Origin: CAZFLY01 sp964519995
GTDB lineage: Bacteria; Planctomycetota; Phycisphaerae; Sedimentisphaerales; Anaerobacaceae
Length of the DNA: 17,277 bases
Direction: 5' to 3'
NCBI GenBank assembly: GCA_964519995.1
Contig: CAZFLY010000056.1
Span: 1 to 17,277 of the forward strand
Shown here: piece after piece, positions 1 to 6,955 of the stretch
Layout of the letters: each line of letters begins with the position of its first letter
How positions within the stretch are numbered: position 1 is the stretch's first letter
Made by a program: the position numbers and the translations under genes
Notes under the pieces: model-generated
Told to the model about the DNA's origin: nothing
Databases searched by the model: none
What the model saw: the letters and a program-made list of their open reading frames with translations, nothing else

Positions 1-32
1 GTTTGTATTGATAAATCATTAAAACCAGCCGC

Positions 33-158
33 CTAAAAAGTGCGAAAGTTGACACTAACATAGTTTGCTATATAGTCTCCTGTTACCTTTGAAAGCTTAA
101 TGGGAGATTCAACTGCTGACTCTCCCAACACAGAAATTGAAAAATCTGGTTTGTCCAT
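33..158 (-). CDS. Small ORF of 41 aa after pyruvate kinase, possible N-terminal remnant
   Basis: An ATG frame of 41 residues ends at TAG and is preceded by GGAGA nine bases upstream. It lies on the same strand as pyruvate kinase and downstream of it, across the hairpin at 184-212. The stretch containing SPIKLS and GDYIANYV looks protein-like. From memory it faintly resembles the extreme N-terminus of long ATP-dependent phosphofructokinases, which would fit the glycolytic neighbourhood, but such a protein would be over 400 residues. If that is right, this is a truncated start. It could equally be a chance ORF, because a promoter-like motif on the opposite strand overlaps it. No function is assigned. 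Confidence 0.3.
   Translation of the reverse strand: MDKPDFSISVLGESAVESPIKLSKVTGDYIANYVSVNFRTF
49..76 (+). promoter_or_regulatory. Promoter-like sequence facing the 3' end of pyruvate kinase
   Basis: TTGACA (49-54) and TATAGT (71-76) are separated by 16 bp. Transcription from it would run antisense towards pyruvate kinase, through a small inverted repeat (TGGGAGA 101-107 / TCTCCCA 121-127), and reach the strong hairpin at 184-212. It overlaps the 41-aa ORF on the other strand, so at most one of the two is likely to be real. Confidence 0.25.
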
Positions 159-183
159 TGCTAAAAGTCTCCACTGAACTTAG

Positions 184-212
184 AACCCCCCGATGAATCG
201 GGGGGCTAAATA
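184..212. repeat. Intergenic hairpin element, copy 1
   Basis: A perfect 9-bp stem (CCCCCCGAT 186-194, ATCGGGGGG 197-205) with a 2-base centre is flanked by AA on the left and CTAAATA on the right. It lies just downstream of pyruvate kinase. The same flanks and layout recur at 1753-1781 and, inverted, at 9444-9472, with stem sequences that differ but still pair. In the pyruvate kinase direction it could help end transcription, although no strong T-run follows on that strand. Confidence 0.75.
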
Positions 213-246
213 ATTTTATATCACCATATAATCTGTGAAAGTCGCA

Positions 247-1671
247 TCAAGTACCTTTAACAGTGTGAACGGCGATTATATTTGTCCCGCCAGGCTCACC
301 AAGCGGTTGTCCTGCTACAATAATTATCTTATCACCTACTCTTGAGCGGTTGGTTCTGATTAATAATTCATTTACAGTATCCACAAACTCCTGGAATGTC
401 TTCGGTACAGGCATACAATACGGCATGACACCATAATCCAGACACATTTGCCGACAGACTTTCTGATCTGAGCTTAAAGCCAATATTGGAACATCAATTC
501 GTGTTTTGCTCAAAAGCCTCGCTGCTGAACCTGATTGTGACCATACAACTACGAGTTTCGGCTCGATATCATCGACAATATACCCAACACTTCTTGACAT
601 GGACTCTGTCTGGCGTAAATCTTCCGTCGTCGTAGTCCTCGGATGCATCTGGTCATGCTTGTCGAGGTATGTTTCGGTAACTCGGGAAATTCGCGAAATA
701 ATCCTCACCGCTTCTACTGGATATTTGCCTATCGAAGTCTCTCCGGAAAGCATCACAGCATCGCAATAGTCCATTATAGCGTTGGCAACATCAGAGACCT
801 CCGCTCGCGTTGCTACAGGATTGTCTATCATACTCTGAAGCATCTGCGTAGCTACTATTACAGGCTTACCCATACGACGGCACAAATCTGTTGCACGTTT
901 CTGAACCAAAGGAACTTCAGCCAAATCCATTTCAATACCAAGATCACCGCGAGCCACAAGAACACCGTCACTGATCTCGATAATTTCCTCAAGGCAATCC
1001 ACCGCCTGTGGTTTCTCAATCTTCGCAATAACCTTGATATTTGAACCCACTCCTGAGAGATACCGTTTCAACTCCATCACTTCATCAGCGCTTCGCACAA
1101 AACTTAATGCCAAAAAATCCAAATCGTTCTCAACCGCCCAGTCTATGTAATGCCAATCTCTCTCTGTTATAGCTGAGGTGCTCACATCAGTATCAGGCAG
1201 GTTTATACCTTTATTACTATATACGGGTCCATCCGAAATAACCTCACATAAGACCATTTGCTCATCAATGCCAATCACCTGCAGCGAAATCCTTCCATCA
1301 TCGATAAAGATTTGTTGGCCGACTTTTACATCTTTGCTAAAGTCTTTATAATTCGTGTGGAAATTGTGCGCATGGCCTGGCCTATCTCCCGGCAGAATTT
1401 CAACCTTATCCCCACGGTGTAACAATTCCCCCTCCGATTCAATTCGGCCGACTCTTATCTTAGGCCCACACAAATCCCCCATCAATGCGGTTGTGCGATC
1501 GTGATTAACGCGAACAGAGTTAATATTGTTTAATAATTCAGCGTGCTGCTCGATTGTGCCGTGGGAAAAATTGAGACGAAAAACATCCACTCCGGCATCC
1601 AATAAATCTTTCAATATCCCGGCCTCAGCGGATGCAGGCCCAACTGTGGCGATTATTTTTGTCTTGATCAT
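247..1671 (-). CDS. pyk: Pyruvate kinase
   Basis: Pyruvate kinase transfers phosphate from phosphoenolpyruvate to ADP, the last ATP-yielding step of glycolysis, in the cytoplasm. The 474-residue length is normal for the bacterial enzyme. The N-terminus (TKIIATVGPAS), FRLNFSHG (31-38), KGINLPD (154-160), the catalytic-lysine segment AKIEK (216-220), the metal-binding ARGDLG (240-245) and VATQMLQSM (273-281) are all present. The C-terminal allosteric-type domain is complete to the TGA stop. The ATG start fits the family, but no good ribosome site sits at normal distance; a GGAG lies about 24 bases upstream. It lies 177 bp downstream of the phosphofructokinase gene on the same strand, with a hairpin element in between, so cotranscription is possible but not certain. 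Confidence 0.97.
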   Translation of the reverse strand: MIKTKIIATVGPASAEAGILKDLLDAGVDVFRLNFSHGTIEQHAELLNNINSVRVNHDRTTALMGDLCGPKIRVGRIESEGELLHRGDKVEILPGDRPGHAHNFHTNYKDFSKDVKVGQQIFIDDGRISLQVIGIDEQMVLCEVISDGPVYSNKGINLPDTDVSTSAITERDWHYIDWAVENDLDFLALSFVRSADEVMELKRYLSGVGSNIKVIAKIEKPQAVDCLEEIIEISDGVLVARGDLGIEMDLAEVPLVQKRATDLCRRMGKPVIVATQMLQSMIDNPVATRAEVSDVANAIMDYCDAVMLSGETSIGKYPVEAVRIISRISRVTETYLDKHDQMHPRTTTTEDLRQTESMSRSVGYIVDDIEPKLVVVWSQSGSAARLLSKTRIDVPILALSSDQKVCRQMCLDYGVMPYCMPVPKTFQEFVDTVNELLIRTNRSRVGDKIIIVAGQPLGEPGGTNIIAVHTVKGT

Positions 1672-1752
1672 CTGGTCAACAGAATTTGATACTCCAAAAG
1701 TTTATGTGTATTACTATTAATTCGTTTATTAAATCCAATTGACTCAGGTAAG

Positions 1753-1781
1753 AACCCACCGATAAATCGGTGGGCTAAATA
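1753..1781. repeat. Intergenic hairpin element, copy 2
   Basis: CCCACCGAT (1755-1763) pairs with ATCGGTGGG (1766-1774) around a 2-base centre, with AA before and CTAAATA after, as in copy 1. Compared with copy 1, the fourth stem base is A instead of C and its partner is T instead of G. This compensatory change keeps the stem intact. It sits between the phosphofructokinase stop and the pyruvate kinase start. Confidence 0.75.
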
Positions 1782-1848
1782 AGATATTAAGAATTTGTAT
1801 TAACTCCTGAAAGTCAATATCTCAAGTCACCGATGAAAGAGCACAACG

Positions 1849-3060
1849 TTAGACCTTAGGGTAGCTGCCTAAAAAAAAGGTCTTTGGTAGTTCACCCGTC
1901 AGAGGTCTGGCGTAGTTGATAAAAGCCTCCGTCACTCCATCGCCTTGGGGATTAATAAAATCATCAGGCATTGATTTTGTCTTTTCCGCAACATTACGAA
2001 GTTCTGTGCATACGATATCAACCGCATAGTTGTCACCTTCACCTATTCGTTTCATGGCAACAGAACCACTCTGCTCAGCCATTGAAAACTTAACAGCCTC
2101 TCGGCCACATCGGCGGGCTTCATCAGCATCAATGGGAGATTGAAAGCCGACAAAGCTTCTCTGAAGATAACCAAATGTATCAGCACGCACACGCTTAACG
2201 CCAAGTTTAGCTTTTACTTCTGCTGCCAGGAAATCAGCCAGAGCTCCTGTACCTGAAAGCTGAATGTTTCCGTGCGCATCTTTTTCCTCGATCTCAGCGA
2301 GCTTCTTGGCCCAAGTGACACCATCCGCATCACAGATTCCCTCACTGACCGCAACAACACAGCGACCAAGTTTTTTATAAACAGCATCGACGTCGTTGAT
2401 AAATTTATCTATCGAGATAGGCCTTTCAGGAAAGTACAGTAAATGAGGGCCGTCATCTTCTCTCTGTTTACCCAACGCAGTAGCAGCGGTCAGGAAGCCG
2501 GCGTTCCTGCCCATAATGACATCGATTTTAACGCCGGGCAGCGCCCTGTTATCAAGATCATTACCCATGAGTGCACATGCAACGAATTTTGCAGCCGTTC
2601 CGTAGCCCGGACAGTGGTCGGTTACGAGCAAATCGTTATCAATCGTTTTGGGAATGTGAAACGCCCGCAATTCATAGCCGACCTCAGCAGCCATAACGTT
2701 GATAACATGGGCTGTATTAGCTGAATCATTTCCCCCTATATAGAAAAAGTAGCGGACATTGCGTTTCTTAAAGACATTAAAGATCTTCTCACAATATTCC
2801 TTATCAGGCTTGTCCCTGCTGGAGCCAAGAGCCGCTGAAGGAGAGCTCGCCATTCCTTCCAAAACCGAGATTGAAAGGCCCTTCAGGTCAATAAAATCCT
2901 CCTTGACGATTCCCTGCACAGCGTGCATAGTACCATACAGGTTTTTGATTTCCGGATGCTTACAAACTTCTTCGATGACGCCTGCCAAAGAGGCATTTAT
3001 CACTCCAGTCGGCCCACCCGACTGCCCTACCACGGCATTTGCCTTTGGTGCATCTGACAT
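1849..3060 (-). CDS. pfp: 6-phosphofructokinase, pyrophosphate-dependent type
   Basis: This enzyme phosphorylates fructose 6-phosphate to fructose 1,6-bisphosphate, reversibly when pyrophosphate is the donor. The N-terminal GQSGGPT (12-18) phosphate loop, GGNDS (109-113), PKTIDND (137-143) and MGRNAG (183-188) are visible in 403 residues. In ATP enzymes the motifs are GGDGS and PGTIDND. The Asp in the second-Gly position and the Lys of PKTIDND are the known marks of PPi specificity. The first Asp of GGDDS is Asn here, which is a variation. The start is supported by GGAGAAGG upstream. A promoter-like pair lies at 3113-3140, and pyruvate kinase follows. Donor specificity is inferred from motifs only. 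Confidence 0.93.
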   Translation of the reverse strand: MSDAPKANAVVGQSGGPTGVINASLAGVIEEVCKHPEIKNLYGTMHAVQGIVKEDFIDLKGLSISVLEGMASSPSAALGSSRDKPDKEYCEKIFNVFKKRNVRYFFYIGGNDSANTAHVINVMAAEVGYELRAFHIPKTIDNDLLVTDHCPGYGTAAKFVACALMGNDLDNRALPGVKIDVIMGRNAGFLTAATALGKQREDDGPHLLYFPERPISIDKFINDVDAVYKKLGRCVVAVSEGICDADGVTWAKKLAEIEEKDAHGNIQLSGTGALADFLAAEVKAKLGVKRVRADTFGYLQRSFVGFQSPIDADEARRCGREAVKFSMAEQSGSVAMKRIGEGDNYAVDIVCTELRNVAEKTKSMPDDFINPQGDGVTEAFINYARPLTGELPKTFFLGSYPKV

Positions 3061-3112
3061 TTTCTATGCCTTCTCCAAAAAACTAATGTCATCTCCCACT
3101 CACGAAAGGCGT

Positions 3113-3140
3113 ATTATACATACAAGATCTCTACAGACAA
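3113..3140 (-). promoter_or_regulatory. Probable promoter of the phosphofructokinase gene
   Basis: On the minus strand TTGTCT (3140-3135) and a perfect TATAAT (3118-3113) are 16 bp apart. The expected transcript start is near 3106, about 45 bases before the ATG at 3060. The -35 box has four consensus bases. Confidence 0.45.
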
Positions 3141-3193
3141 GAACAAAGGCCTCTATTTCACCTCATCGTCGCTCCCATCGAGTTAAATCATTA

Positions 3194-3301
3194 TCATGCA
3201 ATATCGTAAGCTCGTTTGACTTCTTCGGCGATGATTTTTATGCCTGCTGCGACGGTCTTCTCATCCTGCGCATAGCTCATGCAGATAACTGTGTTTTCAT
3301 T
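3194..3301 (-). pseudogene. C-terminal remnant of a PLP-dependent aminotransferase (AvtA-like)
   Basis: In frame upstream of a TGA at 3194-3196 the sequence reads NENTVICMSYAQDEKTVAAG and continues with a helix ending in AEEVKRAYDIA. The pattern of a short beta strand ending in a Met/Ser/Tyr group, then a helix with ILAEE-type spacing, is how valine-pyruvate and related fold-type I aminotransferases end. The rest of the enzyme is absent. The frame meets a TAG at 3302-3304 and then transposase-derived sequence, so this is a leftover tail. The family assignment is from memory of the AvtA C-terminus and is moderate at best. Confidence 0.45.
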
Positions 3302-3340
3302 CTAAAAGGGTTTGGCCTCTGTAAAGATAATATTCGGAAA

Positions 3341-3578
3341 AGGCGTACCATAGGCATCTGTGATAACGTGATGCTTCAACCCCAATTTCCGTCTATCCGT
3401 TGCATTCTGGCCCGTTTTCGCCCCCCAAAAACCGCTCGTACGGAAGCCGAATCTACAATCAATCGGGAAAAATCTATTTTGTCTTTGTCTACCGTGATTC
3501 AATACATGGATTTGAGAAGACCTACACATGCTTTATAGGACAAAGCTCTGACAAAATTTTAGGTTTTGTTACAGACCC
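3341..3578 (-). mobile_element. IS5-family transposase remnant, frameshifted and truncated
   Basis: The minus strand carries the central block of an IS5-type DDE transposase. VDSASVRAVFGG lies in one frame, followed after a run of six G (3426-3421) by GAKTGQNATDRRKLGLKHH and VITDAYGTP in the next frame. This matches the family pattern DS.SVRA..GG.KTG.NPTDR.KLGSKHH. The frame change at the G run may be mutation or a relic of the frameshift used by some IS5 subgroups. Most of the N-terminal part and everything after GTP are missing. A possible terminal repeat beginning GGGTCTGTAACAAAAC marks the outer end at 3578, next to TTA, a plausible short target duplication. The inner end abuts the aminotransferase remnant. 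Confidence 0.7.
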
Positions 3579-3880
3579 TTAACATGTGTTTAACATGCTC
3601 TTCCAATAACACGCAGTTTTTAGGATTATGGGGTGTTCAATAAACTCGCAGAATATATCTACGACAATCAGATCGGCCGACACAATCATCTCGTAGGCCA
3701 GCCACGTGACACTCATTGTTAGGCGGCCATTAGAACTTTCTTTGTGCTGGACCCCAGCTAATATACGTACGAATAAAAAATCCTCGCTTTTATTGGACTG
3801 AAACAACCATTAGAAGATTATATGTATCTATACTTGAACTTGACGGTTTAAAAAACCACTGCAATCCGTGAGAAGAAACT
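3579..3880. other. Intergenic stretch without a recognisable gene
   Basis: About 300 bp between the IS remnant and the promoter of the next gene. A 75-codon frame on the minus strand (3579-3806) has no recognisable protein character or ribosome site. A small inverted repeat, GGTTT/AAACC, occurs around 3845-3857. Nothing else is supported. Confidence 0.5.
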
Positions 3881-3910
3881 TTGAACCTATGTCTGCTTTT
3901 AATCGATAAT
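3881..3910 (+). promoter_or_regulatory. Possible promoter of the TIM-barrel isomerase gene
   Basis: TTGAAC (3881-3886) and GATAAT (3905-3910) are separated by 18 bp, about 48 bp before the ATG at 3958. Both boxes differ from consensus by one or two bases. Confidence 0.35.
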
Positions 3911-3957
3911 AATTCTACGGAACGAGGACTTTATAAGCCGGTAGTGGGGATGACCTA

Positions 3958-4758
3958 ATGCAGATCAAATATGTCGTTTCTACAATGGTGTTCTGGTGGC
4001 GCGAGCATCCACTTTCTTTTGAGCAGGAGTGCCAGTTCCTGAGGTCACTTGGCTACGGTGTGGAACTATGGCCCAACATCAGAGGTCAGAGCGAATGCCG
4101 TTATAACAAGCGTAACTGGTCCAGGCTCGTTGCTGCCACCACTGATATGGCGGTAACACTACGCGCTCGCACGGATCAACCCACGTTGGAGCAATGGGCC
4201 GAACAGATCGAATGCGCCAAGCTACTTAACGCAAATATCGTAGCCGAACTGCAAAGCTTGCGTATTGCTCATAGCTCAGAACTCAACAACTGTGAATTCG
4301 CTGCCGAAGTTGTCAAGATGGCAGAAAAGATTGGCGTAAAAGTGTGCCTCGAAACGGGGCCGCTCTCTACTCTTACGAAAATCAGAGAGAGGTTTGAGTC
4401 GCTCTGGTACTGCCTCGATACTGGGTATGCTAACCTCGACCCCGAATTTGGCTTCAGGCAATATGTGGATGATCTCGCTGGCCGAGTTGCCCATCTTCAC
4501 CTGACAGACAACTACGGCCAGACAGATGACCATGAACCACCTGGCTTACATGGCGGCATCGCCCACGAAAATTGGAATTATCTGCTAGAATCGCTGAACA
4601 AATATAATAATGATGTAATCGGCTCATTTGAGATGTGCCCTTGTATGCCCGGTGTAATGATTCGCCAGGCCAGTGAGTTTATGTTCGATGTGCTGAAGTG
4701 GCCGAATCCGCCTCAAAAACAGACTGGCTATGCAGGCCTTACTTACAATCCAACGTAA
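3958..4758 (+). CDS. Xylose-isomerase-like TIM-barrel protein (sugar phosphate isomerase/epimerase family)
   Basis: The 266-residue protein fits the single-domain AP-endonuclease-2/xylose-isomerase-like TIM barrel. Members use a divalent metal to isomerise or epimerise sugars, or to cut abasic DNA. Likely metal and active-site residues are Glu132 in CLETGP, Asp154 in LDTGYA, His181 and Asp184 in HLHLTDN, His198 in GLHGG, and Glu225 in SFEMCPC. The strand-by-strand spacing is normal for the family. There is no signal peptide, so it is cytoplasmic. GGGGA lies about eight bases before the ATG. It appears to be transcribed alone, with a hairpin and terminator downstream. The substrate cannot be told from sequence; sugar isomerase or epimerase is more likely than endonuclease IV. 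Confidence 0.85.
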   Translation: MQIKYVVSTMVFWWREHPLSFEQECQFLRSLGYGVELWPNIRGQSECRYNKRNWSRLVAATTDMAVTLRARTDQPTLEQWAEQIECAKLLNANIVAELQSLRIAHSSELNNCEFAAEVVKMAEKIGVKVCLETGPLSTLTKIRERFESLWYCLDTGYANLDPEFGFRQYVDDLAGRVAHLHLTDNYGQTDDHEPPGLHGGIAHENWNYLLESLNKYNNDVIGSFEMCPCMPGVMIRQASEFMFDVLKWPNPPQKQTGYAGLTYNPT

Positions 4759-4780
4759 TGAGCCGGCGACTGAAAAAGAG

Positions 4781-4823
4781 CTACCTCCCCCCTGCTTTCT
4801 TGCGAAAGCAAGAAGGGGGGTAG
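4781..4823. repeat. Large 43-bp imperfect hairpin
   Basis: Outer arms CTACC/GGTAG and CCCC/GGGG, with a one-base bulge, enclose a perfect inner stem TGCTTTC (4793-4799) / GAAAGCA (4804-4810) with a TTGC loop. It begins 22 bp after the isomerase stop codon and precedes the terminator at 4837. It has no T-run of its own. The GGTAG end recalls REP-type elements, but only one copy is seen here. Confidence 0.6.
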
Positions 4824-4836
4824 ATAACTATACTGT

Positions 4837-4879
4837 AAGGCTAAGGGTAAAAGGAATAATCCTTAGCCTTTTTTATTTC
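4837..4879 (+). terminator. Rho-independent terminator after the isomerase gene
   Basis: A perfect 10-bp stem AAGGCTAAGG (4837-4846) / CCTTAGCCTT (4861-4870) is followed by TTTTATTT. It separates the isomerase gene from the lipoprotein operon. The stem is almost the same as that of the terminator at 9023. Confidence 0.85.
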
Positions 4880-4915
4880 GCTAACCTACTATTGAAAACT
4901 CGCCCTAAAAAACGT

Positions 4916-4945
4916 TTGACGATTCTGTGCGGCTGTGGCTATAAT
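4916..4945 (+). promoter_or_regulatory. Sigma70-type promoter of the lipoprotein/LpoB operon
   Basis: TTGACG (4916-4921) and a perfect TATAAT (4940-4945) are 18 bp apart. The expected start is near 4952, giving a leader of about 120 bases before the first ATG at 5075. It lies directly after a terminator, so it probably drives the four genes up to 8993. Confidence 0.75.
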
Positions 4946-4947
4946 AT

Positions 4948-4963
4948 CCGCAGATTTCTGCGG
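4948..4963. promoter_or_regulatory. Palindrome over the expected transcription start
   Basis: CCGCAG (4948-4953) and CTGCGG (4958-4963) surround ATTT and are followed by a T-rich run (TTTCTTATTTTTT). The position, straddling +1 of the operon promoter, suits a repressor operator. If transcription began slightly upstream, it could instead act as an early terminator or attenuator. Confidence 0.4.
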
Positions 4964-5074
4964 TTTCTTATTTTTTGGCTTTACAAAAATCTTTTTGCTG
5001 GCTGGTTCTATCGCTCAGCCAACGTGGAAATCACTACTCAAAACCATTTTTAATTGATTTCTTCAGTGCCGACT

Positions 5075-6487
5075 ATGATAGCCAAAAAGCATTCTAACCA
5101 TATTCTTCATCTATTGGTAGTACCAACCCTCTTTATTGTAGGCTGTAGCGCTTCTAAAAGCCACGTTATGGAGTTTAACAGCTCTTTCAAGACGGACTAT
5201 GTGGAGTCCTTCAATTTCGCAAAATCTACACAATTTGCCCAGTCGAAGATCAGTAAAGGCAAGAACCCTAAAAGAGAAGACCTACTATGGTCTATGCAGC
5301 TCGGCTGCCTTGAGAGAATTAAGCAGAACCACCGACAAAGCAACGATTATTTTGATAAATCAGAAGAGATGCTGAACTTCTTCGATTACCAAAACAAAGC
5401 CGCCGATTCTATTGTTGCAGTTGCTGCTAGCGACAATGTCATCCCTTATGTGGGTGAAGAATACGACGGTATAATGGTCAACACTTACAAAGCCTTGAAC
5501 TTTATGACACTCGGTGAAAACGAACTGGCACGAGTAGAGTTTAATAGGGCTCTTGACAGGCAAAGACGAGCAAAGGAGAACTTCGCCCGGGAAATAGCAA
5601 AGCTGAAAAATGAATTAGAACAGGAACAGAAAAAGAAGAAATCAAATGTTAAAAAAAACGTAGAGAATCCTGAAATCGAACAGTTACTAACTGAAAGATA
5701 TCCCGGTTTGCACGAGTTTGAGCCATACCCCGACTTCGTCAACCCCTTCACAACCTACATTGCTGGAGTTTATTTTAACCTCGTCGGTGACCACACAAAA
5801 GCCGCTACTTTGCTGAAGGAATCATATGGAATGGTTAGTGACAATGACTACATAGCCGAGGACTTGGCTTTTACCGAGCAGATTCTTGATGGCCAGGAGG
5901 AGTTGAAAGACACGGTATGGGTAATATTTGAAAACGGATTGGGGCCTATTAAAGAAGAGTTCAGAATCGATATACCCCTGTTTATTGCTACGGACAAGGT
6001 TAAATATTTCGGGATTGCTCTGCCAAAACTCAGATTTAGAGAGCAGGCTTATCCCTATTTGTCGATCAAAGCTGCTGGCCAAAATTACACGACACAAATT
6101 GTTGCGGATATGGATCGAGTTATCCAAACAGAGTTTAAAAAAGACTTTAATGGCATTCTGACCAGAGCCATCATATCTGCCACAGCAAAAGCAGTAGCCC
6201 AATACGCCGTGGGTAAAAAAGAAGACAGCTTATCGGCAGATCTTGCATCTGCTTTTGTCGCAATCTATTCATATGCTACGACCGCTGCCGATGTCAGAAT
6301 TTGGACAACCCTGCCAAAGGATTTCCAAGTTGCCAGGTTGCCCATGCCCCCAGATAGGTTAGTAACTATAGAACCTCCAGGTGGGCAACCTTTCCAGGTA
6401 AAAATCCCCGCTTGTCAAAAAGCGCTTGCCTATGTTAGAATACCATTTAGACAGGCAAAACTAGTTTGCGACCTGGTAACATATTAA
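5075..6487 (+). CDS. COG3014-type lipoprotein, first gene of the LpoB operon
   Basis: From the ATG at 5075 the product is 470 residues; a TTG at 5054 would add seven. The N-terminus is a lipoprotein signal with lipobox IVGC (Cys24), so the mature protein should be lipid-anchored, probably at the outer membrane. The body is mostly helical. A charged, Lys/Glu-rich coiled-coil stretch lies near residues 150-190 (RRAKENFAREIAK followed by several Lys). It is followed by the conserved-looking block YPGLHEFEPYPDFVNPF and tetratricopeptide-like helices. This matches, by recall, the uncharacterised COG3014 family, which is often found beside LpoB and YcfL homologues. No clear ribosome site is visible. 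No biochemical function is known; the neighbours suggest a role with peptidoglycan synthases or envelope assembly. Confidence 0.8.
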   Translation: MIAKKHSNHILHLLVVPTLFIVGCSASKSHVMEFNSSFKTDYVESFNFAKSTQFAQSKISKGKNPKREDLLWSMQLGCLERIKQNHRQSNDYFDKSEEMLNFFDYQNKAADSIVAVAASDNVIPYVGEEYDGIMVNTYKALNFMTLGENELARVEFNRALDRQRRAKENFAREIAKLKNELEQEQKKKKSNVKKNVENPEIEQLLTERYPGLHEFEPYPDFVNPFTTYIAGVYFNLVGDHTKAATLLKESYGMVSDNDYIAEDLAFTEQILDGQEELKDTVWVIFENGLGPIKEEFRIDIPLFIATDKVKYFGIALPKLRFREQAYPYLSIKAAGQNYTTQIVADMDRVIQTEFKKDFNGILTRAIISATAKAVAQYAVGKKEDSLSADLASAFVAIYSYATTAADVRIWTTLPKDFQVARLPMPPDRLVTIEPPGGQPFQVKIPACQKALAYVRIPFRQAKLVCDLVTY

Positions 6488-6520
6488 ATTATTGGCATAC
6501 AATGTTTGTGGAGAATTGCT

Positions 6521-6952
6521 ATGAAAAGGTTAGGGCTCATATTGACCATGTTAATAGTTCTCGGCTGTGGCTCTTATGAACCGCATGACGAAAGAATACA
6601 CATGAGAGAACAAATTAGAAGTGACACAATTGAGAGCAATATCGTCACTAGACCAATTGCCCATGCGTTCAGTGACTTGGCTGGTGAAGGCCTTGAAATC
6701 ACCAACGCTATTACCAGAAGAAATGATGCGGGCTTGCTTGTGCTTCATGTCGAAGGATATAATAAATCATATAGAACCAAACGCTTCAGATACAGAGTCG
6801 AGTGGCTCGATGAAAGTGGGTTTCTGATTGATACGAAAACAACCGTTTGGCTGCCGATGTCGGCAATGGGAAGGTCGCCCTTCAGCTTTAATGTCGTCGC
6901 GCCGAGACCGGAAGCCGTAGATTTCAGAATGGATACAAGAAAGTGGGAGTAA
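6521..6952 (+). CDS. YcfL/DUF1425-family lipoprotein
   Basis: The product is 143 residues from the ATG at 6521, which has GGAG eight bases upstream; this start is preferred over a TTG at 6506. The lipobox VLGC gives Cys16 as the lipidated residue. The rest predicts a single small beta-rich domain with alternating strands (GLLVLHVEGYN, FRYRVEWLDESGFLID), typical of the DUF1425 fold. E. coli YcfL is encoded beside LpoB (YcfM), and the same pairing is seen here. The gene begins 33 bp after the COG3014-type gene and ends three bases before lpoB, so it is clearly part of the operon. The function is unknown; the envelope location is inferred. Confidence 0.8.
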   Translation: MKRLGLILTMLIVLGCGSYEPHDERIHMREQIRSDTIESNIVTRPIAHAFSDLAGEGLEITNAITRRNDAGLLVLHVEGYNKSYRTKRFRYRVEWLDESGFLIDTKTTVWLPMSAMGRSPFSFNVVAPRPEAVDFRMDTRKWE

Positions 6953-6955
6953 AGT

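Noticed and set aside
643..1044. 133-codon plus-strand frame inside pyruvate kinase
   Set aside because: It is antisense to a highly conserved gene and has no protein family character.
2759..3538. 259-codon plus-strand frame
   Set aside because: It runs antisense through the phosphofructokinase start, the aminotransferase tail and the IS5 remnant, whose protein signatures are all on the other strand.
3700..3730. GTTAGGC / GCCTAAC resembling an integron attC end
   Set aside because: Only one half is present; no matching partner core lies within the 57-141 bp expected, and there is no integrase or cassette structure.
4730..5053. 107-codon plus-strand frame after the isomerase gene
   Set aside because: It passes through a hairpin, a terminator and the operon promoter, so it is not a plausible gene.
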